Notes: generated from the letters alone by a model not told the origin. Shown: positions 15,935 to 25,120, numbered from the stretch's first letter. The stretch is DNA of 64,000 bases from Sporosarcina sp. ACRSL (GCF_022346605.1 NZ_JAKRNT010000002.1:310001-374000), one strand, 5' to 3'. Program-made: numbers and translations.

Positions 15935-16741
15935 TCATACGATTGCCGATAGCTCGGCAAACACGCGCTTCATTTCCTGCTGCAGTCTCCATTGATTCAC
16001 ACCGAGAATTCTGCAATGTACCGCATTCCCCGCAAGTCTTGTGATGCCTGCCCGTAATCCGTCACCAACATTCATCGCTTCCTGAATCACTCGCAGATTG
16101 ATGTCGTCAACTTGTTCTGAAACGAGCCAAATGGAGCCGACATACAACGCCTCTTCAAGTAAACCAATTTTATGGAGATGCAGATTTTCTGGGACAAAGT
16201 GAAGACTGTCAAAAGCGAGCAGCTCCCCTTCGACGTAAATCTTCATCATTGATTTTAATGAAGAGAAATCGAATACTTCCCCACGCATCTCTCGACCTGG
16301 AGCGATAATTTCACCCCAAAGTAACGTTGCGTCCTTCTCAAGGCGAATCGTTGTTTCCATTTGGAATTTGGAGTCCGCGAATGGGATAATCACTTCAGGC
16401 ATCCATTCAAGACGCGAATCTTCCGCAAGCTCCACGTCAATCGATTGGACACATGTTTCACCTGTATGCGATCGGTATACTTTCAAGGCAGATTGCTGGA
16501 TAATCCTCGCCTTGCTTCCTGGTAACAGACGGATCGATATATCATTTCGGTCCCCTGCCACCATGCCCCCTGACGATTCCATAATAAACACGGTCGCCGT
16601 AGGGTTGTCCCCTTCGTACAGCTCTCGGCTCGCCTTCAACGGAGGTTGCTGGAATACATGCGGCATCCGGGTATAACCTCTTCTCGGTTCAAACACCATA
16701 TCCAGCTTTCCATTATGGTGTCTTCGGGCCACTTTACTCAC
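15935..16741 (-). CDS. ureD: Urease accessory protein UreD
   Basis: About 268 residues. UreD is the scaffold that with UreF and UreG holds apo-urease for nickel insertion. Recognisable segments are [55 protein letters not shown], and [39 protein letters not shown]. The start is GTG at 16741, overlapping the last codons of ureG (GGTGAGTAA), with the protein then beginning [13 protein letters not shown]; an upstream ATG at 16834 would lie fully inside ureG. In this order (ureA-B-C-E-F-G-D) it is the last urease gene before the importer. Confidence 0.92.
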   Translation of the reverse strand: MSKVARRHHNGKLDMVFEPRRGYTRMPHVFQQPPLKASRELYEGDNPTATVFIMESSGGMVAGDRNDISIRLLPGSKARIIQQSALKVYRSHTGETCVQSIDVELAEDSRLEWMPEVIIPFADSKFQMETTIRLEKDATLLWGEIIAPGREMRGEVFDFSSLKSMMKIYVEGELLAFDSLHFVPENLHLHKIGLLEEALYVGSIWLVSEQVDDINLRVIQEAMNVGDGLRAGITRLAGNAVHCRILGVNQWRLQQEMKRVFAELSAIV

Positions 16742-17363
16742 CGGCACTCGCTGTCCCTGCGCCTTCAAGCAACATACTGTGTTTAATCCAATTAACGATC
16801 TGATCGACATTTTTCCGTGTCCGGACATCCGCAAAGACGTAAGGGCGGCCGCCTCTCATCTTCTCTACGTCACTCTTGTACAATTCAAGATCGACGCCGA
16901 CATGCGGAGCGAGATCTGTTTTATTGACCAATAAAAGATCTGATCTTGTTAAAGCAGGACCGCCTTTCCTTGGAATATCCTGACCTTCTGCTACATCGAT
17001 TACATATATATATCCGTCCACAAGCTCTGGGCTAAACGTAGCTGATAGATTGTCCCCGCCGCTTTCGACGAAAACGATGTCAAGATCATTGAAACGTTCC
17101 TTCAACTCATCGATTGCAGCGAAGTTCATGGAAGCGTCTTCACGAATTGCCGTATGCGGGCACCCGCCAGTCTCCACCCCGAGAATCCTATTTTCATTCA
17201 ACACACCGTGATTCATTAGGAATTGAGCATCCTCGCGTGTATAGATATCATTCGTTATCACTGCAACATTGTAATCTTCGTGCATTGCGCGGGTTAGTGC
17301 GTCGACGAGCGATGTTTTGCCCGATCCAACAGGACCCCCGATTCCGATACGTACTGGTTTCAT
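16734..17363 (-). CDS. ureG: Urease accessory GTPase UreG
   Basis: A 209-residue SIMIBI-class GTPase that delivers Ni2+ to urease. The P-loop [11 protein letters not shown] is at about 9-19, the metal-binding Cys-Pro-His at 68-70 ([14 protein letters not shown]), the [15 protein letters not shown] segment at about 100-114, and the guanine-specificity NKTD at about 148-151. Length and motifs are complete. AGGAGG stands 10-12 nt before the ATG, and 18 bp separate it from ureF. It has no His-rich N-terminal extension as some plant and actinobacterial UreGs have. Confidence 0.97.
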   Translation of the reverse strand: MKPVRIGIGGPVGSGKTSLVDALTRAMHEDYNVAVITNDIYTREDAQFLMNHGVLNENRILGVETGGCPHTAIREDASMNFAAIDELKERFNDLDIVFVESGGDNLSATFSPELVDGYIYVIDVAEGQDIPRKGGPALTRSDLLLVNKTDLAPHVGVDLELYKSDVEKMRGGRPYVFADVRTRKNVDQIVNWIKHSMLLEGAGTASAGE

Positions 17364-17381
17364 ATATAGAAACGCCTCCTG

Positions 17382-18122
17382 TCATGAAATAAATAATCTT
17401 GAATAAAGATACTCATGCTTCATCGATGCGAGCTCGATGCCAAGCGCATTGTTGCTAATGTCTTCTTCAGTCAATTCGGCAACTAGCCCGGCAGCTGCAA
17501 CAACCTCTGCCGCCAGTTCATGCATGGCCTGCACACCTGTATTTTGTCCAAACGGGACAGCACGCACTGCGTTTTGGATAAGCCCATTTATCGACGAGAA
17601 TAAATACGATAGAACCGCATAATGCGCATCGATATCACTGACGGCACAATATATGCCGTACAGTATGGCATAATGCCCTTTAATTTCATTCGCACTGATT
17701 CGATTTTTCCAGTCGTCAAAATAAGAATCCTCGACGAGTGGTGAAACTGTCCGAATGAACTGCCTCCCCAAGTTGATGCTCGCGTCACGGGATTCTTTTG
17801 CAAGCTTGATGGCTCCGCAAAGATTTTCCAAATGCAGAAGACGATCGACATCTCGATTCCTTGCCGCTTCATGTGCTTCTTGGATGAGAATCGCATCGCC
17901 AAATACGAGATTGTGATGGAGAAACGTCGTACAAAAAGCGATCAGCTCCTCCTTCGTCCGGAGTAAATCCTCTTGGATATACGTCTCCATTCCGTATGAT
18001 TGCGTATATGATCCGATTGGGAATGCTGAATCATGGATTTGAAGCAACCGCAAAAACTGGAGATCAGTGGGAATGGCCACGGTATTTGAAAGGTTGCTTG
18101 AATCGTCGTTCGGTTGTTTCAT
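17382..18122 (-). CDS. ureF: Urease accessory protein UreF
   Basis: A 246-residue all-helical protein. Typical segments are [26 protein letters not shown] near the N-terminus, then [66 protein letters not shown], and the C-terminal [20 protein letters not shown], the tail that binds UreD. UreF gates UreG's GTPase in the activation complex. The ATG at 18122 has GAGGTGG 8 nt upstream, which means a 59-bp overlap with ureE in another frame; a GTG at about 18080 would shorten the overlap but lacks a ribosome site. Confidence 0.94.
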   Translation of the reverse strand: MKQPNDDSSNLSNTVAIPTDLQFLRLLQIHDSAFPIGSYTQSYGMETYIQEDLLRTKEELIAFCTTFLHHNLVFGDAILIQEAHEAARNRDVDRLLHLENLCGAIKLAKESRDASINLGRQFIRTVSPLVEDSYFDDWKNRISANEIKGHYAILYGIYCAVSDIDAHYAVLSYLFSSINGLIQNAVRAVPFGQNTGVQAMHELAAEVVAAAGLVAELTEEDISNNALGIELASMKHEYLYSRLFIS

Positions 18123-18510
18123 ACGCTACACCCACCTCATCCAATAATGGCGCTAACGTGTGGTCGGCGCGGACGACAATCTCGTCTTTTTCGATCAATG
18201 CAGGTGTATGGCGGTTGCCAAGCTCAAACGCAGCTTTGCCCATTTCGACCATATCTTTCGGCCGAATGACGATGACCGATTCCATTTTCGTCCGAATCAC
18301 GATGCAGCGTTCGTCATCTTCGAATAGCACATCGCCGTATTTCAACGGTTCTTCTTGATTAATGCGCAAAGCGATATCTGTACCATTCGTCGTCTCCGTA
18401 CGTAGAATCCGCTTGCTCAACTCTTCCCATTCCAGCTCGACCCATTCGATGCGCTTTCCTGGAATTTCTTCTGTATCACCGATATTGCGTATGATTTTTT
18501 CTATTAGCAT
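18064..18510 (-). CDS. ureE: Urease accessory nickel metallochaperone UreE
   Basis: A 148-residue protein with the two UreE domains: an N-terminal peptide-binding part ([35 protein letters not shown]) and the metal-binding part with [19 protein letters not shown], where the His in GNRHTP is the conserved dimer-interface nickel ligand. The C-terminus FKYRGHSH has only two His, not the long His-tail of Klebsiella UreE. It is separated from ureC by a 367-bp repeat-rich spacer, the only large break in the operon, and overlaps ureF by 59 bp. Confidence 0.94.
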   Translation of the reverse strand: MLIEKIIRNIGDTEEIPGKRIEWVELEWEELSKRILRTETTNGTDIALRINQEEPLKYGDVLFEDDERCIVIRTKMESVIVIRPKDMVEMGKAAFELGNRHTPALIEKDEIVVRADHTLAPLLDEVGVAYETTERRFKQPFKYRGHSH

Positions 18511-18544
18511 CTTGCATTCTCCTTCTTTGCAATGACTACGGTTT

Positions 18545-18850
18545 TATAAAAGTGTAAAACTCACAACGTTGATTTCCGTTTCAGGCGGACGCTTTCCGGG
18601 GGGCGGGCGGTGAGCCAATCGAACGGCGAAGGGTTCGATTTGCCGTATTTCTGCGATTTTTGCAGAAATTAAGGCATCCATTCTGCCATTCCTGCTCGCA
18701 ACGCTACGCTTTTGCTCGCAAACGCCGTTCTTCGTAACGGCTAGAGCAAAAATTTGTGCTCGCAACGCTATCGCTTTTGCTCGCAAACGCCGTTCTTCGT
18801 AACGGCGTTCGCTAATCCCCCAGGAGTCGCCGCCTTACACTACAATCAAC
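18545..18850 (-). repeat. Palindromic Bacillales-type repeat inside the urease operon, internally duplicated
   Basis: Between ureC and ureE. On the minus strand it runs from GTAAGGCGGCGACTCCTG to GGAAAGCGTCCGCCTGAAAC and ends GGAAATCAAC; the ends are partly complementary (GGCGG/CCGCC). I recognise this as a widespread intergenic repeat of Bacillaceae and Planococcaceae (from memory). Inside, a segment GCTCGCAACGCTA...CTTCGTAACGG occurs twice (18694-18740 and 18758-18805), each holding a hairpin AACGCCGTT/AACGGCGTT. The element is transcribed with the operon and could affect mRNA processing. Confidence 0.7.
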
Positions 18851-18877
18851 AATTTACCTAAAAGTAAGAATCGAGAA

Positions 18878-20593
18878 TTAAAACAAGAAGTACCTTTGTG
18901 CCATAGGAAGTACGTCGACTGGTTCACATGTTGCAAGCTCCCCGTCAATTTTTACTTCATACGTTTCCGGATCGACGTCGATTACCGGCATTTCACTATT
19001 ATGCTTCATATCCGCTTTGGATACGTTACGGCAATTTTGGACTGTTCCGATCAGCTTTTTCAGTCCAAGATGTTCCGGAAGGCCTTCCTCCACTGCAATT
19101 TTCGGCAGGAATGTCATTGACGAATTTTGCGGTCCTTGCCCATGATATCCGTACATCTTGCGACCCATTAACGGCTGCGGTGTTGGAATTGAAGCATTTG
19201 GATCTCCTGTCGCCGCATAGACGGCGATACCACCTTTAATGACGACTTGCGCCTTCACTCCGAAAAATGCAGGTTCCCATAATACGATATCCGCCAATTT
19301 CCCTTCCTCGATCGAGCCGACTTCATGCGAGATCCCTTGGGCAATGGCTGGATTGATCGTATATTTTGCGATATAGCGTTTGACGCGATAATTATCATTG
19401 TCCTTCCCTTCGTCTTGCGGAAGCGGACCACGCTGCTTTTTCATCTTATCCGCCGTCTGCCACGTCCGGATCGCCACTTCGCCAACCCGGCCCATCGCCT
19501 GGGAGTCGGATGACATGATGCTCAAAATCCCCATATCCTGCATAATGTCCTCTGCCGCAATTGTCTCAGGACGGATACGGGAATCCGCGAAAGCGATGTC
19601 TTCCGCCGAATCACGTTTCAAATGGTGGCATACCATAAGCATGTCCATATGCTCATCAATCGTATTGACTGTAAACGGCTTCGTCGGGTTCGTCGACGCT
19701 GGCAATACATTCGGCAATGCCGCCATTTTCAACTGGTCGGGCGCGTGTCCCCCGCCAGCTCCCTCTGTATGGAAGACGTGGATGACGCGTCCATTAATCG
19801 CATTGATCGTATCTTCGACGAAACCAGCCTCATTCAATGTATCCGAGTGCAAGGCAATTTGGATGTCATATTCATCCGCCACCGTCAAGCTTAGATCCAG
19901 TGCAGACGGGGTCGCTCCCCAGTCCTCATGGATTTTCATGCCGATTGCGCCAGCCCGTACCTGCTCAACAATCGGCTCCGGGAAAGCCGCGCTTCCCTTC
20001 CCGAATATACCGATATTCAATGGAATGTCTTCAATTTGCTGAAGCATCCGATGCAAATGCCATTTTCCAGGTGTTACCGTCGTTGCAGTGGAACCTGCCG
20101 CAGGGCCTGTCCCGCCGCCGATGAATGTAGTCGTTCCAGCATTCAACGCTACCTCCACTTGTTGCGGACTGATGAGGTGAATATGCGTGTCAATTGCTCC
20201 CGCTGTCGCAATCAAACCTTCTCCTCCATACACTTCCGTGCCGACACCGATAATCATTCCCTGATCGACACCGTCCATCGTGTTTGGATTCCCCGCCTTA
20301 CCGATGCCAACAATTCTCCCATTTTTGATTCCGATATCAGCCTTTACGATCCCTGTGTGATCAATGATCGTTGCATTCGTAATGACCGTATCCAATACGC
20401 CGTCTTCAGAAGTCTTTTGACCGTTCTGCCCCATCGACACGCGAAGGGACTTCCCGCCGCCAAAAATTCCCTCATCTCCGTACGTCGTATAATCCTTTTC
20501 TATTTCAATCCATAAATCGGTATCCGCTAAACGGACCTTGTCGCCCACAGTCGGGCCGAACATCCTCGCGTACTGTTCACGTGAAATTCTCAA
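18878..20593 (-). CDS. ureC: Urease alpha subunit (catalytic)
   Basis: A 571-residue amidohydrolase that splits urea to ammonia and carbamate in the cytoplasm using two Ni ions. All active-site residues sit at the S. pasteurii positions: H137 and H139 (DTHIHL), carbamylated K220 ([12 protein letters not shown]), H249 (ALHSDT), H275 ([12 protein letters not shown]), D363 (MSSDSQ), with flap C322 and H323 (VCHHLK). The start is TTG, directly after the ureB stop (TAATTG), with AGGAG about 11 nt upstream; the protein then reads [17 protein letters not shown] as expected. The following spacer to ureE carries a repeat. Confidence 0.98.
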   Translation of the reverse strand: MRISREQYARMFGPTVGDKVRLADTDLWIEIEKDYTTYGDEGIFGGGKSLRVSMGQNGQKTSEDGVLDTVITNATIIDHTGIVKADIGIKNGRIVGIGKAGNPNTMDGVDQGMIIGVGTEVYGGEGLIATAGAIDTHIHLISPQQVEVALNAGTTTFIGGGTGPAAGSTATTVTPGKWHLHRMLQQIEDIPLNIGIFGKGSAAFPEPIVEQVRAGAIGMKIHEDWGATPSALDLSLTVADEYDIQIALHSDTLNEAGFVEDTINAINGRVIHVFHTEGAGGGHAPDQLKMAALPNVLPASTNPTKPFTVNTIDEHMDMLMVCHHLKRDSAEDIAFADSRIRPETIAAEDIMQDMGILSIMSSDSQAMGRVGEVAIRTWQTADKMKKQRGPLPQDEGKDNDNYRVKRYIAKYTINPAIAQGISHEVGSIEEGKLADIVLWEPAFFGVKAQVVIKGGIAVYAATGDPNASIPTPQPLMGRKMYGYHGQGPQNSSMTFLPKIAVEEGLPEHLGLKKLIGTVQNCRNVSKADMKHNSEMPVIDVDPETYEVKIDGELATCEPVDVLPMAQRYFLF

Positions 20594-20959
20594 TTAACTG
20601 TCAGCTCCTTTAAATCCGCCATCCGATGCCTTCTCTACAATTTCCTCTTTTTTGTGAGTGGAACCTTCCGTTAATTTGTTCAAGCCGAAAACATGGCGCC
20701 TTCCACCAAACTCGACAAGCTCCACTTCCTTCTCCTCACCCGGCTCAAAACGCACCGCTGTCCCGGAAGGAATATTTAAATGCATTCCGACCGCCTGTTC
20801 ACGATCGAATTCTAAATGTTTATTCACTTCAATGAAATGGAAGTGAGACCCGACTTGGATTGGACGGTCACCTGTATTCGCGACCTTCACCGTCTTCACA
20901 TCACGCCCAACATTGATTTCTATCCATCCTTCAGCCGGTTTGATTTCTCCTGGTTTCAA
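20594..20959 (-). CDS. ureB: Urease beta subunit
   Basis: About 121 residues: [66 protein letters not shown] and [16 protein letters not shown] are the family signature. It is a structural subunit of the (alpha-beta-gamma)3 enzyme. I start it at the TTG at 20959, 7 nt behind AGAGGGGG and 15 nt after ureA, because upstream in-frame codons read antiparallel to known family starts and lie inside ureA. It has a C-terminal tail ([25 protein letters not shown]) longer than in Klebsiella. Its stop abuts the ureC start. Confidence 0.95.
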   Translation of the reverse strand: MKPGEIKPAEGWIEINVGRDVKTVKVANTGDRPIQVGSHFHFIEVNKHLEFDREQAVGMHLNIPSGTAVRFEPGEEKEVELVEFGGRRHVFGLNKLTEGSTHKKEEIVEKASDGGFKGADS

Positions 20960-20976
20960 ACGAAAAACCCCCTCTG

Positions 20977-21282
20977 TTATTGAATTGGGTGATGCACCGT
21001 AACTAGTTTCGTCCCATCCGGAAATGTGCACTCAATCTGCACGTCTTTTACCATATCGCCGACGCCTTCCATTACATCATCCACTGTAAGTAGTTGCTTC
21101 CCCTCACTCATCAATTGCCCGACAGACTTTCCATCCCGCGCACCTTCCATAATATAATGACAAATAAGCGCAACCGCTTCAGGGTAATTCAACTTCACCC
21201 CACGAGCCTTTCGCTTTAACGCAAGCTCTCCTGCCATGTGTAACATCAATTTTTCCTGTTCAACTGGTGATAGCTTCAACAA
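20977..21282 (-). CDS. ureA: Urease gamma subunit
   Basis: A 101-residue structural subunit: [51 protein letters not shown], and [31 protein letters not shown] are textbook UreA. The start is TTG (21282, or 21279, as two TTG codons are adjacent), with CGGGGGTG at 21287-21293 as ribosome site. It is the first gene of the operon and is preceded by two copies of a promoter-leader unit about 274 bp apart. The unusual start codon together with G-rich site and C-rich 5' leader suggests translation may be controlled. Confidence 0.97.
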   Translation of the reverse strand: MLKLSPVEQEKLMLHMAGELALKRKARGVKLNYPEAVALICHYIMEGARDGKSVGQLMSEGKQLLTVDDVMEGVGDMVKDVQIECTFPDGTKLVTVHHPIQ

Positions 21283-21506
21283 AAAACACCCCCGATTTTT
21301 TAATCAGACATTTTAGATATCTAAAGACAGTATTTGGTATTGCCTTTACTTCCTATTCAATTGTTTCGAAACATTAGTGTGTTGCATGAGCATGCTATTA
21401 TGGGCAGACGCCCGAATGATTGGGACCTGGCGTGATGCAGGCCGTATTTGAGGGAATTGAGGGATTACAACGACTCTAGTATAAGATAAGCTATTTTTAT
21501 TGGCAA
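21282..21506 (-). promoter_or_regulatory. Urease promoter and structured leader, proximal copy
   Basis: The promoter is TTGCCA (21501-21506), 17 bp, TATACT (21478-21483); a start near 21471 gives a leader of about 190 nt. Hairpins in the RNA: H1 GGCCTG/CAGGTC (21424-21443), H2 GGGC/GCCC (21402-21413), H3 GCAT/ATGC with GCUC loop (21384-21395), H4 AGTA/TACT around GG/CC (21329-21350). C-rich CCCTC motifs near the 5' end could pair with the GGGGGTG ribosome site. The four stems change by paired substitutions relative to the distal copy, so the structure is probably selected. I do not recognise it as a known riboswitch. Confidence 0.7.
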
Positions 21507-21555
21507 CTATAACAGAAAACAGTAAATATCAGGGAATTATAATTAGCCAACGCAA

Positions 21556-21780
21556 AGAACACCCCCAAATTAGTATTTTTGGACATTTTAAATAACTACG
21601 GTCGGTTTGCTGCCGCGTCTGGTAGTCGTATTCAGTTTTTTCGATTTCTTGTGTTGTGCACGAGCGTGCATTATGGACAATAGTCGTCCGATTGATTGGG
21701 ACCTGGCGCGATGCAGGTCATTAGAGGGAGATGGGGAATTTCAACTACCCTATTATAAGACAAGCTAATTTACTTGGCAA
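21556..21780 (-). promoter_or_regulatory. Urease promoter and structured leader, distal copy
   Basis: A tandem copy 273-276 bp upstream of the first. The promoter is a near-perfect TTGCCA (21775-21780), 17 bp, TATAAT (21752-21757). Stems: H1 GACCTG/CAGGTC (21700-21719), H2 GGAC/GTCC (21675-21689), H3 TGCAC/GTGCA with GCUC loop (21657-21670), H4 ACTAC/GTAGT around CGG/CCG (21595-21626). The copy even keeps the GGGGGTG ribosome site (21560-21566), followed by a TTG that opens only a 17-codon frame. So the whole promoter-leader-ribosome-site unit was duplicated, or a gene once stood between. Confidence 0.7.
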
Positions 21781-21864
21781 CCTTAACGAAAACTGGAGAA
21801 AATTTGGAGATTGTGTCTAGAGCAAGTCTTATTAAGACATCTCACCGTAAACTGTGTCGGGTTT

Positions 21865-21998
21865 GTCTGGAGTTTTGCGCGAGATTGAGGAGGATATGCG
21901 CGAGTTCGTGAGAGATATGCGCGAGTTTGATTGAGTTTTGCGCGAGTTTTGGTCAGTTATGGCGCAATTTAACGTAGTTTTGATCATTTCGGGACTTT
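21865..21998. repeat. 21-bp phased intergenic array D (word GCGCGAG/GCGCAA)
   Basis: Six units starting at 21865, 21886, 21907, 21928, 21949 and 21970, all 21 bp, each with TTGCGCGAG, ATGCGCGAG or a variant near its 3' end. The array closes with TGATCATTTCGGGACTTTT, the same terminal element as array A. It lies between the urease leader and the ykfD terminator. The heptapeptide series NSRISLT-NSRISSS-ISRKTPD on the minus strand is a by-product of the period, not a protein. Confidence 0.87.
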
Positions 21999-22036
21999 TG
22001 TTGCACACGTTCATGTTACTTCATGCATTTAACTAA

Positions 22037-22068
22037 TAAAAAAATCGCCCTGATGTAATCAGGACGAT
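22037..22068 (-). terminator. Terminator of the dpp-ykf operon
   Basis: ATCGTCCTGA and TCAGGGCGAT pair around TTACA, followed by seven T. The ykfD stop codon lies within the stem. Confidence 0.88.
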
Positions 22069-23072
22069 GCTACCGGCACTTTCACCGCATCCGACCGCTG
22101 CATGACTTCTTCATCATGCAAGTGGCAGGCGACGAAATGCCCTTCTTCTTTTTCAAGCCATTTCGGCTTCAGCTCCCCGCAAACTGACATTGCATACGGA
22201 CAGCGTGTGCGGAAAACGCAGCCGGATGGCGGATTAATTGGGCTTGGGAGTTCCCCTTGCAAAAGAATCCGTTCCCGCGATTCCTCGATATCCGGATCTG
22301 GAATCGGGATCGCTGACAGGAGTGCTTCTGTGTAAGGATGAAGTGGCTTGTCGTAAAGCTGCGCGCTCGTCGTAAGCTCCACCATATGCCCTAAATACAT
22401 GACGCCGATCCGGTTTGAAATATATTTGACCATCGATAAATCGTGAGCAATGAACAAATACGTCAATCCCTTTTCCCGCTGCAAACGCTGGAGCAACTTG
22501 ACGACTTGTGCCTGAACGGATACATCGAGGGCGGAAATCGGCTCATCCGCGATGATGAAATCCGGATCGAGCGCCAATGATCGGGCAATTCCAATACGTT
22601 GCCGTTGACCGCCGGAAAACTCATGCGGATACCGGTTCGCGTGATCTCGGTTTAACCCGACGTCCTCGAGCAATTCATTCACACGCGCCCGCATTTCTGC
22701 TTGCGTCTTGTACATTCCGTGAATTTGCATTGGCTCGGCAATAATTTCATATACAGTGGAACGAGGATTCAACGAAGCGTACGGATCCTGGAAAATCATC
22801 TGCATCTTTTTCAGAAAGCGCTGCCGCTCGTTGTCGGTCATGTCATGGACGCTTTGCCCTTCGTATAGCACCTCGCCGTCCGTCTTATTGTACAAGCCTA
22901 AAATCGTCCGACCCGCAGTCGACTTGCCACAGCCTGATTCGCCGACAAGCCCGAACGTCTCCCCTCTGAAAATATCGAAGCTGATGCCATCGACTGCCTT
23001 CAGCTTCGCCCCTTTGCCGACGTCAAAATGCCGTTTCAAATCTTTCACCGATAAAATCACATCTCGCGCCAT
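22059..23072 (-). CDS. ykfD: Oligopeptide-type ABC ATPase YkfD
   Basis: A 337-residue OppF/DppF-type ATPase: Walker A GESGCGKST (about 44-52), Q-loop MIFQDPYASLNPR, signature FSGGQRQRIGIARSL, Walker B FIIADEPISALDVSV, H-loop LFIAHDLSMV. The C-terminal oligopeptide extension with a Cys cluster (CVFRTRCPYAMSVCGE and a later ACHL) is typical and may hold an Fe-S cluster in this family. It is the last gene of the dppABCDE-ykfABCD order known from B. subtilis, and presumably pairs with DppD as the second motor subunit. The stop is inside the operon terminator. Confidence 0.92.
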   Translation of the reverse strand: MARDVILSVKDLKRHFDVGKGAKLKAVDGISFDIFRGETFGLVGESGCGKSTAGRTILGLYNKTDGEVLYEGQSVHDMTDNERQRFLKKMQMIFQDPYASLNPRSTVYEIIAEPMQIHGMYKTQAEMRARVNELLEDVGLNRDHANRYPHEFSGGQRQRIGIARSLALDPDFIIADEPISALDVSVQAQVVKLLQRLQREKGLTYLFIAHDLSMVKYISNRIGVMYLGHMVELTTSAQLYDKPLHPYTEALLSAIPIPDPDIEESRERILLQGELPSPINPPSGCVFRTRCPYAMSVCGELKPKWLEKEEGHFVACHLHDEEVMQRSDAVKVPVASS

Positions 23073-24017
23073 TCAGTTTCCCCCTTCTTCGTTGCCATAG
23101 CGGCGCACCGCGCATAATTCCCGCTCCAGTTTTGAACCCGCAAGCTTCAGTAATTCAACCGATTGTCCGGTCGAAGGAGAATGCAGAAGCAACCCATTTC
23201 CATAATAAAATCCGACATGCCGGACATTGCCTTTCCCTTCGTCATTTGCAAAGAACAGCAAATCACCTTTTTCCCACCGTTCCGGCTTATCGATCGGTAC
23301 TTCTTCGCCGCTTTTCGCCTGGTCGCCTGCATCCCGCGGGATAAAATGCCCGCAAGCTTTCAACATATTGTAGGTGAAGCCTGAGCAATCAAAACCGTAC
23401 GATGACATACCGCCCCAGAAATACGGCAGATCCAAATAAGCTAGTCCTTCATCGACTGCGGCAGCAGCGTTCCGCTTTTTAAATTGATGGACGGAAGGTG
23501 CCCGTACGATGTCCGTTTTCAGCACCAATGCTGCTCCGTCCGGTGTTTCCACTTGAAAGTAGGATTCACTTTCATCGGTCAATGGCAAAATCGTATTGAA
23601 CGGCACGATCATAAGCGGGGACCCGTCGAGATTCCATAATTGCGATTTTGCTACCGCAACTCTGACGAATCCTCCAGCCTCTTCAAGCGGGGACGCTTTT
23701 TTCAACTGTCCAACCGGCACCCATCCCGGATAGCCCCGGTCGTCCTTCTTCGACGGCTGCCATACAGCAATCACTTTCGCCCAATCACCAACAATTTCAT
23801 CGACGATGACCGGCTCTCCATACAGAAGTTGCGTCTGCACACGATTCGAATTGCAAAGGTCGATCCGCTCCTCGTAAGCGAGCTTCTCGAGCCATTTATT
23901 CAGATGAAGCGGATTGGAAACACCGTCCGCATCCAACTCTCGCGCAGATTCGGGCGAAGTCCAGACCGTCGCGACCGGCACCGCACAAACATACATATTC
24001 ACTGTCATCTCTGTCAT
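23073..24017 (-). CDS. ykfC: Gamma-D-glutamyl-L-diamino acid endopeptidase YkfC (NlpC/P60)
   Basis: A 314-residue protein with SH3-like N-terminal segments (VCAVPVATVWTSPES; GEPVIVDEIVGDWAKVIAVWQP; GWVPVGQLKK) and a C-terminal NlpC/P60 catalytic domain: Cys in MSSYGFDCSGFTYNML, His in NVRHVGFYYGNG, and a following LLHSPSTG segment. No signal peptide is present, so it works in the cytoplasm on imported murein peptides, cutting D-Glu from diaminopimelate. The context between the epimerase and the transporter ATPase matches B. subtilis. It overlaps ykfB by four bases. Confidence 0.94.
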   Translation of the reverse strand: MTEMTVNMYVCAVPVATVWTSPESARELDADGVSNPLHLNKWLEKLAYEERIDLCNSNRVQTQLLYGEPVIVDEIVGDWAKVIAVWQPSKKDDRGYPGWVPVGQLKKASPLEEAGGFVRVAVAKSQLWNLDGSPLMIVPFNTILPLTDESESYFQVETPDGAALVLKTDIVRAPSVHQFKKRNAAAAVDEGLAYLDLPYFWGGMSSYGFDCSGFTYNMLKACGHFIPRDAGDQAKSGEEVPIDKPERWEKGDLLFFANDEGKGNVRHVGFYYGNGLLLHSPSTGQSVELLKLAGSKLERELCAVRRYGNEEGGN

Positions 24018-25120
24018 TCTCCTGCCCCCTTCCCGATTAGTTCCATTCCTGCTGCGTCCAACCCGAGCCCTGGTTCGCCCGGCATCCGGATCGTTCTGCC
24101 ATCGTAAACGATACCGCCAGCAACAATATCCTCAGCAAGCATAAGCGGCGCATCGAAATCGAATCTCGTAATGTTCGGCTGACTCGCCGCCAGATGGGCT
24201 GCAGCGGTAATACCGAGCTTTGTTTCAATCATGCTGCCGACCATGCATTCAACGCCGTACGTTTCAGCCAAAGCATTGATCTTCAGCGCTTCATGGATGC
24301 CGCCCGATTTCATCAGCTTAATATTTATCAAATCGGCTGCCCGCGTCTCCAAAACGCGGAGAGCGTCTTTCGCGGAAAACACGCTTTCATCTGCCATGAT
24401 CGGCGTTAACGTATGATTCGTCACATATGCAAGGCCATCGATATCATCCGCGGCTACAGGTTGTTCAATCAATTCAATGTCGAGACCTGCATCCTCCATT
24501 TTGCCAATCGCAAAGACAGCTTCTTTCGGTCTCCATCCTTGATTCGCATCGAGCCGAATTTTTGGACCTGTCCCGACTCTTTCTCGGATTGCGCGAATTC
24601 TTCCGATATCGTCACTGATGTCTCCAATGCCAACTTTTACTTTCAACACGTTGAAGCCTTCTGCAATATAACGTTCCGCATCGTCTGCCATTTCAGCCGC
24701 GTCATTGACACTGACCGTAAAGTCTGTTTCAATTTCGTTTCTGAATCCGCCGAGCAGCTGATAGAGCGGCAAACCGGCAAATTGACCGATCAGATCATAG
24801 ATTGCCATGTCGACGGCGGCTTTTGCACTCGTATTGCGGACGATTGACCGTTTAATCAGGCGGAACACTTCCTCGCGATTCCTTACATCAGCTCCTATTA
24901 ACTGCGGAGCAATCACCTCTTCGATTGCATATGTAATGCTTCCGAGTGAATCGCCGGTGATGACGTGGGTCGGAGGTGCTTCCCCCCAACCCGTTCGTCC
25001 GTCGTCACTCGTCACTTTCACATAGACTGCATATGCTGTCGTCACTGTTCGCAGCGCAGTTTTAAAGGGCTTCGTCAGCGGAACGGCAACTGGAATAGTT
25101 TCAATTGAACGGATACGCAT
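24014..25120 (-). CDS. ykfB: L-Ala-D/L-Glu epimerase YkfB
   Basis: A 368-residue enolase-superfamily enzyme. Catalytic lysines are KVKVG (about 160-164) and NIKLMKSGG (about 265); metal ligands are LDANQGW, ELIEQPV and IMADESVF. The N-terminal capping domain RSIETIPVAVPLTKPFKTALRTVTTAY is typical of dipeptide epimerases. It converts L-Ala-D-Glu released from murein into L-Ala-L-Glu for use by peptidases. The start ATG overlaps the end region of ykfA (1 bp apart). In the operon it acts between the carboxypeptidase and endopeptidase steps. Confidence 0.95.
   Translation of the reverse strand: MRIRSIETIPVAVPLTKPFKTALRTVTTAYAVYVKVTSDDGRTGWGEAPPTHVITGDSLGSITYAIEEVIAPQLIGADVRNREEVFRLIKRSIVRNTSAKAAVDMAIYDLIGQFAGLPLYQLLGGFRNEIETDFTVSVNDAAEMADDAERYIAEGFNVLKVKVGIGDISDDIGRIRAIRERVGTGPKIRLDANQGWRPKEAVFAIGKMEDAGLDIELIEQPVAADDIDGLAYVTNHTLTPIMADESVFSAKDALRVLETRAADLINIKLMKSGGIHEALKINALAETYGVECMVGSMIETKLGITAAAHLAASQPNITRFDFDAPLMLAEDIVAGGIVYDGRTIRMPGEPGLGLDAAGMELIGKGAGE

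Noticed and set aside
18544..18786. 80-aa frame between ureE and ureC, minus strand
   Set aside because: It runs through the palindromic repeat; its repeated residues reflect the duplicated hairpin, not a protein.
19398..20042. 214-aa plus-strand frame opposite ureC
   Set aside because: Antisense shadow of a conserved gene; no start signal or family resemblance. The same applies to the long frames opposite trpB, trpD and trpA (39083-39766, 40640-41278, 42573-43229).
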